A program made the position numbers and the translations under genes. This document shows, piece after piece, positions 44,016 to 53,752 of a DNA stretch of 55,979 nucleotides. Below the pieces are notes generated by a model. It saw only the letters and a list, made by a program, of their open reading frames with translations. It was not told the DNA's origin and searched no databases. How positions within the stretch are numbered: the stretch's first letter is position 1; every line of letters begins with the position of its first letter. The stretch spans positions 1-55,979 of the forward strand of contig NZ_LZKR01000020.1 of NCBI RefSeq assembly GCF_001672915.1, in the 5' to 3' direction. This DNA comes from Mycobacterium sp. 1245805.9 (GTDB lineage Bacteria; Actinomycetota; Actinomycetes; Mycobacteriales; Mycobacteriaceae).

Positions 44016-45308
44016 ATGGAGCCCCGGTGGCCACCCCTCCAAGAGCCGACCGCCCGCAAGGCATGGAATCAGGTGCTGAAGCCGGTCGCCGCTCAAATGC
44101 AAACGTGCGCAACCCAATTGGCTGCTCGCTTGGTGGGGCGCCTACAGGCCGACGTGCCGAATGTAGTTCCTGACCCCACGGCTGTGGCGGAACAGCTGGC
44201 CAGCTGCGAAGCCATACTCCGCCAAATCGCTCAATGCATCGAAATCGGCGACGATCCGAGTCAATTCGACCTTGCACCGCCAACCAGCGTCATCGCCCGC
44301 TCTGGCGTGCAGCGGAACATTCCGCTCAACGAACTCGTTCGTTCCGTGCGCCTCGGGCAGCAGGAAACGTGGCAGTGGTTGTTCGAGCGGATAGCTGCCG
44401 CGCCGGCAGATGAACACGACAGGGCACTTGATCTGGCGACCAACTTGCTGTTCGCCTTCTGCGACGCACTCCTGGTTCAGGCGGAACGCCTATATGAAAT
44501 CGAACGGGAGGCGTGGCTGCGCGGGGCTGCTGCTGTCCGCGCAGCCGCGGTTGACGACATCCTCGCCGAACGAGAAGACGATCCGCAGCGGGCGTCGAAA
44601 CGGTTACGCTACGACCTCAATCGCCATCATGTCGGCGTCAGCATCTGGCTGGACGCGACGCGTGACGCCGCTGACGCACAATCGGCACTTACCGAAGCAC
44701 TAAGGCAGCTCGCCGGCGCCGTCCCAACGCAAAGCAGCCTGATCCACCCAGCTGGCTCCATGGCAATCGCGGCCTGGCTCAGCCGACCGCAGCCATTCAC
44801 CGCGGCCGAGCTGGACGGAGCGCACATTTGTGGCAACGCGCGACTGGCGGAGGGCGTTTGGGTGGCGATTGGTGAGCCGGGGTGGGGGATCGGCGGCTTT
44901 CGCCGCACTCATTCCGAGGCGTCGCACGCCCACCGGGTTGGCTCATTGCTCGGCGACCGCGCCGACCGCGTGACGCGATACCGCGACGTCGCGGTGGCGG
45001 CGCTGGCCAGCGCAGACGGCGAGCACGCGGTGGCGTTCGTCAAACGCATCCTGGGCCCCTTGGCCGCCAATGATGAGGCGACGTACCGGGTTGCCACCAC
45101 ACTTGCGGTGTATCTCGAGGAAAACCGGAGCCCCGCCAAGGCAGCGAAGCGGCTCACGGTGCATCCCAACACCGTCAGTTACCGCGTCAACCAGGCTGAA
45201 GGGTTCTTGGGCCGTTCCGTCGATACCAACACTCTGGACTTGTCTGTGGCGCTCGCTCTGCTGCCTGCGATTCGCCGATTGGCGCACAGCAACTCCGCCG
45301 AACTGTGA
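44016..45308 (+). CDS. PucR/CdaR-type helix-turn-helix regulator
   Basis: A 430-residue regulator. The N-terminal half is helical (QLAARLVGRLQADVP, DPTAVAEQLASCEAILRQI), the middle is a GGDEF-like CdaR domain, and the C-terminus has the PucR HTH: LAVYLEENRSPAKAAKRLTV, HPNTVSYRVNQAEGFLG. Such proteins activate catabolic genes in response to their substrate. ATG at 44016 was chosen. GC and codon bias are somewhat lower than in neighbouring genes, hinting at separate origin. The divergent SDR (43931) and the downstream cupin (45428) are the likely targets. Confidence 0.87.
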   Translation: MEPRWPPLQEPTARKAWNQVLKPVAAQMQTCATQLAARLVGRLQADVPNVVPDPTAVAEQLASCEAILRQIAQCIEIGDDPSQFDLAPPTSVIARSGVQRNIPLNELVRSVRLGQQETWQWLFERIAAAPADEHDRALDLATNLLFAFCDALLVQAERLYEIEREAWLRGAAAVRAAAVDDILAEREDDPQRASKRLRYDLNRHHVGVSIWLDATRDAADAQSALTEALRQLAGAVPTQSSLIHPAGSMAIAAWLSRPQPFTAAELDGAHICGNARLAEGVWVAIGEPGWGIGGFRRTHSEASHAHRVGSLLGDRADRVTRYRDVAVAALASADGEHAVAFVKRILGPLAANDEATYRVATTLAVYLEENRSPAKAAKRLTVHPNTVSYRVNQAEGFLGRSVDTNTLDLSVALALLPAIRRLAHSNSAEL

Positions 45309-45427
45309 CGACAGCACAACGGCATCACTGAACTCTGTTGCCGGGGCCCGAGTGGAGATGCCGGTGAGTCTCCTACCGTTTCGAGGCAACCGCGCCAAGC
45401 GGCCGCAATCGACACGAGGAGAAGTCG

Positions 45428-45895
45428 GTGAAAACTCTGCAAGAACTCGACGTCAATTACATGAGCGACGCTGATAACCCATGGGTACCGTTCACGCCAC
45501 TGAGCGACCAGGTCTTCTTGAAGTACTGGAAGATCGATCCGGTGCGTGGTGAGATCGTCGTCTCGATGAGGGTGCCCGCCGACATCGAGCTGGGCACGCA
45601 CTACCACACGGGCATCGTTGTCGCGCACACGATTAGCGGGGCCTGGCGGTACAAGGAAAACGATTGGGTCGCACGCGCCGGCGACACACTCTACGAGGTT
45701 GCCGGGTCCTCGCACACTCCCGAAGCTTTCGAGGACTCGGAAATGTTCTTCTACATGACGGGTGAGTTGCTCTTCCTCGATCAGGACAACAAGGTCCTCT
45801 GGCAGGAAAACCACAAGACATCCATCGACCGCTACAACCGCTACTGCGCCGACAATGGCATCCGGGCCCGCGACCTGACTCGGTGGGATGCCTGA
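45428..45895 (+). CDS. Cupin protein resembling 2,4'-dihydroxyacetophenone dioxygenase
   Basis: A 155-residue cupin: LGTHYHTGIVVAHTISGAWRY (His58, His60), ENDWVARAGDTLYEVAGSSHTPE (His96) and FYMTGELLFLDQDN. The GxWRYxExDWVAxxG pattern is like 2,4'-dihydroxyacetophenone dioxygenases, which cleave a C-C bond of aryl ketones using iron. GTG follows GAGGAG. It lies 119 bp after the PucR regulator. Substrate identity is inference from family resemblance. Confidence 0.82.
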   Translation: MKTLQELDVNYMSDADNPWVPFTPLSDQVFLKYWKIDPVRGEIVVSMRVPADIELGTHYHTGIVVAHTISGAWRYKENDWVARAGDTLYEVAGSSHTPEAFEDSEMFFYMTGELLFLDQDNKVLWQENHKTSIDRYNRYCADNGIRARDLTRWDA

Positions 45896-45980
45896 GCCCG
45901 AGCGATTTCCGTCGTGCCCGTACGCCCAACGCTGAGCGGTCGAGCGACGCATTTCCGCCCAACAATTCAACGTTCGGCAT

Positions 45981-46859
45981 CTAGTCCATCAGCGCGCGGC
46001 CCACGATCCGCGGGTCCGGCTCGCCCACGACGGCATGGTCTTTGTCGTCGTAGTCGGACTTGGCCAGAACGTAGCGCATCGCGTTGATCCGGGCGCGTTT
46101 CTTGTCGTTGCTGCGCACCACGATCCAGGGGGCGGCGTCGGTGTCGGTCGCGGTGAACATCGCCTCCTTGGCCGCGGTGTAGTCGTCCCATCGGGTCACC
46201 GACTCCATGTCCATCGGCGAGAACTTCCACTGCCGCACCGGGTCGACGAGCCGGATGGCGAACCGGGTGCGCTGCTCGGCCGGCGAGACCGAGCACCAGA
46301 ATTTCGTCAGGTCGATCCCGTTGTCGACCAGCATCTGCTCGAAAACCGGCGCCTGCTCCATGAATTCGGCGTATTGCTCGGGGGTGCAGAAGCCCATCAC
46401 CCTTTCGACGCCGGCGCGATTGTACCAGGAGCGGTCGAACAGCACGATCTCGCCGCCGGCCGGCAGGTGGGTGATGTAGCGCTGGAAATACCACTGTGAT
46501 CTTTCGCGATCGCTCGGCTTCTCCAGCGCCACCACCCGCGCGCTGCGGGGGTTGAGATGCTCCATGAACCGCTGAATGGTCCCGCCCTTGCCGGCGGCGT
46601 CGCGGCCCTCGAACACGATCACGTGCCGACGGCCGGTGCGCTTGGCATGGTTTTGCAGCTTCAGCAGCTCAATCTGCAGCCTGCGCTTCAGCCGCTCGTA
46701 TTCGTCGCGGGGCATGCGGTGGTCGTACGGGTAGCGCTCGCGCCACGTGTCGACGTGGTTGCCGTCCCGGTCGAGCAGGATCGGGTCGTCGTCGTCCTCG
46801 TCGTTGACGGTGTAGCCGTGCTCGCTAGTGGAAAGGGCGTCCAGATCTATCTCTGCCAT
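45981..46859 (-). CDS. ppk2: Polyphosphate kinase 2 family protein
   Basis: A 292-residue PPK2. Walker A is FEGRDAAGKGGT (residues 83-94), Walker B is VLFDRSWYNRAGVERVMGF, and the lid region includes WKFSPMDMESVTRWDDY. PPK2 transfers phosphate between polyphosphate and nucleotides (mainly making GTP or ATP). The single-domain length fits class I. ATG at 46859 was chosen (MAEIDLDAL); the in-frame start at 46886 would shorten the gap to the Hsp70-like gene to 7 bp. Same strand as that gene, 34 bp downstream, so probably co-transcribed. Confidence 0.94.
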   Translation of the reverse strand: MAEIDLDALSTSEHGYTVNDEDDDDPILLDRDGNHVDTWRERYPYDHRMPRDEYERLKRRLQIELLKLQNHAKRTGRRHVIVFEGRDAAGKGGTIQRFMEHLNPRSARVVALEKPSDRERSQWYFQRYITHLPAGGEIVLFDRSWYNRAGVERVMGFCTPEQYAEFMEQAPVFEQMLVDNGIDLTKFWCSVSPAEQRTRFAIRLVDPVRQWKFSPMDMESVTRWDDYTAAKEAMFTATDTDAAPWIVVRSNDKKRARINAMRYVLAKSDYDDKDHAVVGEPDPRIVGRALMD

Positions 46860-46893
46860 AGTCCGGGGTATTCCCCGGCGCGGCACCGATTCA

Positions 46894-48417
46894 TCAACTC
46901 GCGGCGCAGCGCTCCAGCCGGAAGGTGCGCTTGAATCCGGCGGGCTGCGTCGTCAGCGTCACCTCGACCGCGCCGCTCGGGGCGACGACGTAGCGCTCCT
47001 CGACGTCCGGACCCTCGCTCCACCGCCCGACCGGTTGGCGGCCGAGGTCGTCCCGGTCGCGCAGGGCCGGGTCGAACGGGAAGAGCACCGGGTCATAGGG
47101 CGTGACGTCGCCGTCGGGCCGCCCGTCGATCAGGCGGCTGCACTCCACGAAGCGGAAGTGTCCGATGTTGTGCGCGGCCCGGTAGGTGCGCCGGACGACC
47201 AGCGGCGTCCGCCCGTCCGCCGGAAGCGACGCGTCCTTGGGCACGATCGGGTCGAAGACCACGTCGGTCCCGGCCTGCGCCTCGCGGAAGACCCCGAAGT
47301 GCCGCGAAAAGCGTTCGGACAACGCGAAACCCGCTTCCTTGTCGAGGAACACCGCCAGGCCGATCGCCGTCGCCGCGAAGGGGTGCGGGGAGCGCTTCAC
47401 CCGCTTTTCACCGAAGGCGCTGCGCAGCATCCGGGTGACCAGCGGGAAGCCCCCGGCCCCGCCCACCACGTAGATGCCCGCCACCTCCGACCAGGCCACG
47501 TCCTTGCCGTCCCGGGCCGGACCGTGCAGGACGCGCTGCAGCAGTTCGGTTGTCTGGTCGACGAGCGGCGCGCACACGGAGTAGACATCGTCGATGCCGC
47601 AGGAGAACGGGGGCCGGTCGACCGCGTCGATTCCCGTGAGGTCCACCAGGAAACGGCGGGTCTGCGGTCCGACGGCCTCCTTGCGGGCAGCGCACTCGTC
47701 CTTGAGCAGTTCGCGGGTGGCGGGGTCCGCCCCGTTCATGTTCAGCCGGCCGAGGACCAGGTCCACGATCGCCTCGTCGAAGTCGTCACCGCCGAGGCGC
47801 TGGATGCCCTCGCTGACCACGACCTCGTTCTCGTGCCCGGTCATCCTCAGCAACGACGCGTCGAAGGTGCCGCCGCCGAGGTCGTAGATGAGGACGTGCT
47901 CTCGCTTGGCGGTGATCGTGGAGCGGTACCGGTGCGCGTACTCGAGGCTGGCGGCCGACGGCTCGTTCAGCAGCGCGACGACGTGGAACCCCGCCGCGAC
48001 GAAGGCGTCCAGGGTCAGCAGGCGCTGGGCGCTGGAGGCGTTGGCCGGCACGCTGATCGCGGCCTCGATGGGCTCGCCGGGCGCGAGGGTGGCATTGGAA
48101 CGCGTTTGCAGGTCGCTCTTCAGCTGCGCCAGAAAGCCGGTGAGCAGGTCGGCCAGCCGATGGTCACGGCCGGCCAGGTTTACCTCGGTCTGCGGGCCGG
48201 CATCGTTGAGAAGGCGTTTGAACGATCGCAACACCGACCACCCCGGCTCGTGGCGGACGGCGGCGGCGTCCACCCCGAATCGCAGTCGCCCGTCGGTGTG
48301 GGCGGCAATGAGCGACGGCCACGCGTCCAGCCCGTCGAACGAGATGACCGGATAGTTGCCCCGGTCGACTTCCGCAACGACGGTGTGGGTGGTGCCGAAG
48401 TCGATACCGAGCCTCAT
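46894..48417 (-). CDS. Hsp70-like (DnaK-type ATPase) protein
   Basis: A 507-residue protein with an Hsp70/actin ATPase fold: phosphate-1 LGIDFGTTHTVVAEVD, connect/phosphate-2 IYDLGGGTFDASLL, LNEPSAASLEYA and adenosine motif VVGGAGGFPLVTRML. The last ~140 residues replace the canonical substrate-binding domain with a shorter beta-rich region (VVRRTYRAAHNIGHFRFVEC) and no lid or EEVD. It is therefore an Hsp70-family ATPase distinct from DnaK. The role is unknown; the immediate downstream ppk2 links it to polyphosphate. ATG at 48417. Confidence 0.9.
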   Translation of the reverse strand: MRLGIDFGTTHTVVAEVDRGNYPVISFDGLDAWPSLIAAHTDGRLRFGVDAAAVRHEPGWSVLRSFKRLLNDAGPQTEVNLAGRDHRLADLLTGFLAQLKSDLQTRSNATLAPGEPIEAAISVPANASSAQRLLTLDAFVAAGFHVVALLNEPSAASLEYAHRYRSTITAKREHVLIYDLGGGTFDASLLRMTGHENEVVVSEGIQRLGGDDFDEAIVDLVLGRLNMNGADPATRELLKDECAARKEAVGPQTRRFLVDLTGIDAVDRPPFSCGIDDVYSVCAPLVDQTTELLQRVLHGPARDGKDVAWSEVAGIYVVGGAGGFPLVTRMLRSAFGEKRVKRSPHPFAATAIGLAVFLDKEAGFALSERFSRHFGVFREAQAGTDVVFDPIVPKDASLPADGRTPLVVRRTYRAAHNIGHFRFVECSRLIDGRPDGDVTPYDPVLFPFDPALRDRDDLGRQPVGRWSEGPDVEERYVVAPSGAVEVTLTTQPAGFKRTFRLERCAAS

Positions 48418-48475
48418 CGCGCAATTTTAGGACCGCGCCACGGTTTCCGGCATCACCCTTTCCCGGCGTGGGCGA

Positions 48476-48592
48476 TCAATCCTCAAAGTGGCGGTTGTAG
48501 TCCGCGCGCTCGAGCCGCCACTGCAAGCTGTAGGTGCCCATCGCGATCATCACCATCACGACCGCGGACACGAGCGTGACGATCAGGTTCAT
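48476..48592 (-). CDS. Small single-pass membrane protein (38 aa)
   Basis: MNLIVTLVSAVVMVMIAMG forms one TM helix and the tail LQWRLERADYNRHFED is charged and probably cytosolic. The start overlaps the stop of the upstream 77-codon ORF by four bases (ATGA), which supports both being real. No family is recognised. Confidence 0.6.
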   Translation of the reverse strand: MNLIVTLVSAVVMVMIAMGTYSLQWRLERADYNRHFED

Positions 48593-48822
48593 AGTCTTTC
48601 CATTTCGCGCGCCATGAGGGCGTTCTCGAGGAACCCGTAACGCCTTGGGTAGTGCCGTCGCGGGCGGTCGGCGTCGCGCCGCTTCGCCAGGGCCGCCACG
48701 GTGCCGAACACCACCTGCTGCGTGCTGATCAGGACGTCGGTGGACGGCACCTCGACCGAGGGACTCGTGCGCTGGGGTACGGGATCGGTCGTGCCGGTGA
48801 GTCCCGTTGGTGATGCCAACAT
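48589..48822 (-). CDS. Small hypothetical protein (77 aa)
   Basis: Opens MLASPTGLTGTTDPVPQR, then STDVLISTQQVVFGTVAAL and a basic C-terminus (RRHYPRRYGFLENALMAREM). There is no signal peptide or strong TM helix. It lies 99 bp downstream of cstA on the same strand and is coupled by ATGA to the 38-residue membrane protein. In enterobacteria a small YbdD protein follows cstA, but these do not look like it. The function is unknown. Confidence 0.55.
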   Translation of the reverse strand: MLASPTGLTGTTDPVPQRTSPSVEVPSTDVLISTQQVVFGTVAALAKRRDADRPRRHYPRRYGFLENALMAREMERL

Positions 48823-48921
48823 TTCGTCTGTCTCTTTCCGATGAGGTCCCTTGACCGGGCGAACCGGTCGTTGGTGTCCTCACCGTAAGATCGACGAGCG
48901 GCGTTCGTCGTGAGTAGTCGA

Positions 48922-51180
<2,259 letters not shown>

Positions 51181-51231
51181 GGCGAAAACCCTACGCGCGC
51201 AAGGTTGACAATTCCTGTTTGCAATGCAGTT

Positions 51232-52761
51232 TCAGTACAGCGCCCGCACCGCGTCGATGGTGTCGGCGTCGGCGGGGCCCTTGTCGTCGCGGTAGCGCAG
51301 CACCCTGGCGAACCGCAACGCGAGGCCGCCGGGGTAGCGCGACGACTTCTGCACGCCGTCCAGGGCCACCTCGACCACCTGCTCGGGCCGCAGCTGGACC
51401 TCGTAGCCGTCCGTGCCGCCGATGGCGAGCTCGGTGAACCGCGCGGTCTGCCAGTCCAGCATGGCGTCGGTCATACCCTTGAAAGTCTTTCCCACCATCA
51501 CGAATTCGCCGGTGGCCGGGTCACGGGCGCCCAGGTGGATGTTGGAGAGCTTGCCGCGGCGTCGCCCCGATCCCCATTCGACGGCGAGCACCACCAGATC
51601 CAGGGTGTGCACCGGCTTGACCTTCAGCCAGCCCGCGCCGCGGCGCCCCGCGAGGTACGGCGCGTCGGGCGCCTTGGCCATCACCCCCTCGTGGCCGGCG
51701 GCCAGGGTGGCGTCCAGGAAGGCCGCGGCCCGTGACGGGTCCGACGTCATCAGCCGGTCGACCCGGTGCTCGGGCGCCACCAGGGTGTCCAGGGCGGCCA
51801 ACCGGTCGGCGGTCGGGGCGTCCAGCAGGTCCACGCCGTCGCGGTGCAGGATGTCGAAGAAGAACACCGAAAGCCGTTGGGCGGCAAGGGCCGCCGCGAT
51901 GTCCACGGATCGGCCGAACCGCGAGGCGGTGACCTGGAAGCGATGCGGTGAGTTGTCGGGCCGCAGCGCGATCGCCTCGCCGTCGGCGATCAGGTCGGTT
52001 GCCGGCAGCGCAAGCGTCGCCTCGACCACCTCCGGCAGTCGGGCGGTGACGTCGTCGAGGCTGCGGGTGTAGACCGTGACCTGGTCGCCGGACCGGTGGA
52101 TCTGCACTCGCGCGCCGTCCAGCTTGGCCTCGAAAATCGTTGTGCCGCCGTGCCGTTCGAGCGCGTCGGCGACGCCGGTGGCGGTCTGGGCCAGCATCGG
52201 GCTGACCGGCCGGCCGACCCGCAGGGTGAACGCGTCCAGGGCCGCGGCTTCTCCGGACAGGGCGGCCGCGGCCACGGCCGGCAAGTCTCCGCCCAGCATC
52301 GCGGCGCGTTGCACCGCCGCGATGGGGAGCCCGGCGGCCTTGGCCACGGCATCGGCCATGATCCCGGCCAGCGCCCCCTGGCGCAGTTCGCCGCCGAGCA
52401 GGCGCAGCAGGAAAGCCTGCTCGGTTTCGGTCGCGGCGGCGAACAGCGCGTCGAGCAGTTCGGCCCGCCGCGCCTGCGAGCCCTTGCCCGACACGGCCCC
52501 GATCTCGGTGAAGGTGGCGTCGACCCCGGTGACGGTCAGGGTGGGGTCCGACGCCGGCGGCGGCCGCGACCGCAGCGACGCCCAGCCGACCCCGATCTGG
52601 CGCTGCCGCAGTTCACCGGAGAGCCACGAGACGATGGTCGCCACCGCCTGCGGGTCGGCGGCGGCGCGACGAAGCAGCTCGGCGATGTGGGCGACCTTGG
52701 TCAGCCGCGACGACGTCCCGCCGACGCTAAGCGACGTGCTTGCGACGTCGAGAAGGAGCAC
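51232..52761 (-). CDS. ligB: ATP-dependent DNA ligase LigB
   Basis: A ~509-residue ATP-dependent DNA ligase. The nucleotidyl Lys213 sits in motif [14 protein letters not shown]; later motifs include [42 protein letters not shown] and WLKVKPVH. The N-terminal DNA-binding domain contains [17 protein letters not shown], and the C-terminal OB-fold ends [10 protein letters not shown]. From memory it is closely similar to Rv3062 throughout. GTG at 52761 (VLLLDVAS) was chosen to match that start. It is a non-essential ligase alongside the NAD-dependent LigA. Confidence 0.95.
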   Translation of the reverse strand: MLLLDVASTSLSVGGTSSRLTKVAHIAELLRRAAADPQAVATIVSWLSGELRQRQIGVGWASLRSRPPPASDPTLTVTGVDATFTEIGAVSGKGSQARRAELLDALFAAATETEQAFLLRLLGGELRQGALAGIMADAVAKAAGLPIAAVQRAAMLGGDLPAVAAAALSGEAAALDAFTLRVGRPVSPMLAQTATGVADALERHGGTTIFEAKLDGARVQIHRSGDQVTVYTRSLDDVTARLPEVVEATLALPATDLIADGEAIALRPDNSPHRFQVTASRFGRSVDIAAALAAQRLSVFFFDILHRDGVDLLDAPTADRLAALDTLVAPEHRVDRLMTSDPSRAAAFLDATLAAGHEGVMAKAPDAPYLAGRRGAGWLKVKPVHTLDLVVLAVEWGSGRRRGKLSNIHLGARDPATGEFVMVGKTFKGMTDAMLDWQTARFTELAIGGTDGYEVQLRPEQVVEVALDGVQKSSRYPGGLALRFARVLRYRDDKGPADADTIDAVRALY

Positions 52762-52883
52762 GCAACCGAGCTTGGCATGGCTCTTGAACAAGGCGGGGTC
52801 AACCCCGCCGGGCCGACACGCTAGCGTGCCTAGGAAACGTTACAAATTTCATGGATTCTGACAAGCCTAATGAGGAGGTCCGG

Positions 52884-53642
52884 ATGGAGATCAACGGGAA
52901 GAAGGTCGTCGTCATCGGCGGCGCGTCGGGGATGGGCCGTGCCAGCGCCGAGTTGCTGCACGAACGGGGCGCCGACGTGGCCATACTCGACCGCGAGGGT
53001 TCCGACGGCAAGACCGTCGCGGAGGCGATAAGCGGCGCGTTCTACCCCGTCGACGTCACCGACTTCGCGGGAACCGAGGAGACGCTGCAGACCGCGGTCG
53101 ACAAGCTGGGCGGCCTGCACGTCGTGATCACCACCGCCGGCGGCGGCATCGCCAAGCGGACCATGACCAAGTCCGGCCCGCACGACCTGGAGTCCTTCCA
53201 GTCGGTGATCGATCTCAACCTGATCGCCACCTTCAACATCAGCCGGTTGGCGGCCGCCCACATGGCCAAGAACGAGCCCGAGGACGAAGAGCGCGGCGTC
53301 ATCATCAACACCGCGTCGATCGCGGCCTTCGAGGGCCAGATCGGGCAGGTCGCCTACACGGCCGCCAAGGCCGGTGTCGCGGGCATGTGCCTGACTATGG
53401 CGCGTGACCTGGGTTCGCTGGGAATCCGCGTGCTGGCGATCGCGCCCAGCCTGTTCGCCACGGGGCTGACCCAGGGCATACCGGACGAGTTCGCGGCGGC
53501 GCTCACCAAGGACGCGGCCTTCCCCAAGCGCCTCGGCCGGCCCATCGAGTACGCCAAACTGGCGGCGGCCATCGTGGACAACCCGATGCTCAACGGCCAG
53601 TGCCTGCGGCTGGACGCCGGACAGCGCTTCGCGCCGAAGTAG
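52884..53642 (+). CDS. SDR, 3-hydroxyacyl-CoA dehydrogenase type II (HSD17B10)-like
   Basis: A 252-residue SDR: VVIGGASGMGRASAELLHERG, ILDREG (NAD-type Asp), TTAGGGIAKR, the region GVIINTASIAAFEGQIGQ, and YTAAK as the catalytic pair. The SVIDLNLIATFNISRLAA and IAPSLFATGL patterns recall type II 3-hydroxyacyl-CoA dehydrogenases. ATG at 52884 follows AGGAGG. It lies between ligB (divergent) and fadE22 (downstream, same strand), fitting a beta-oxidation role. Confidence 0.87.
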   Translation: MEINGKKVVVIGGASGMGRASAELLHERGADVAILDREGSDGKTVAEAISGAFYPVDVTDFAGTEETLQTAVDKLGGLHVVITTAGGGIAKRTMTKSGPHDLESFQSVIDLNLIATFNISRLAAAHMAKNEPEDEERGVIINTASIAAFEGQIGQVAYTAAKAGVAGMCLTMARDLGSLGIRVLAIAPSLFATGLTQGIPDEFAAALTKDAAFPKRLGRPIEYAKLAAAIVDNPMLNGQCLRLDAGQRFAPK

Positions 53643-53677
53643 CCCACCCCCGGGCGCAGGCCCTCCCCGGGAATAAG

Positions 53678-53683
53678 TACACT
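53678..53683 (+). promoter_or_regulatory. Candidate -10 for fadE22
   Basis: TACACT fits TANNNT; transcription would start near 53690, giving a ~60-base leader that contains the hairpin at 53696-53720. No strong -35 is seen. Confidence 0.4.
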
Positions 53684-53695
53684 CTTTAGGCAGCC

Positions 53696-53720
53696 GCCCC
53701 GCTCCCCCTCGGAGCGGGGC
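53696..53720 (+). terminator. GC-rich hairpin before fadE22
   Basis: GCCCCGCTCC-CCCTC-GGAGCGGGGC is a perfect 10-bp stem with a 5-base loop and no following U tract. It could end the SDR transcript in the U-less mycobacterial manner, or fold in the fadE22 leader as a regulatory structure. The AGGAGG ribosome site lies beyond it. Confidence 0.6.
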
Positions 53721-53752
53721 AGGCAGTCAGCCCGGTAGCGAGGAGGCCCCTC

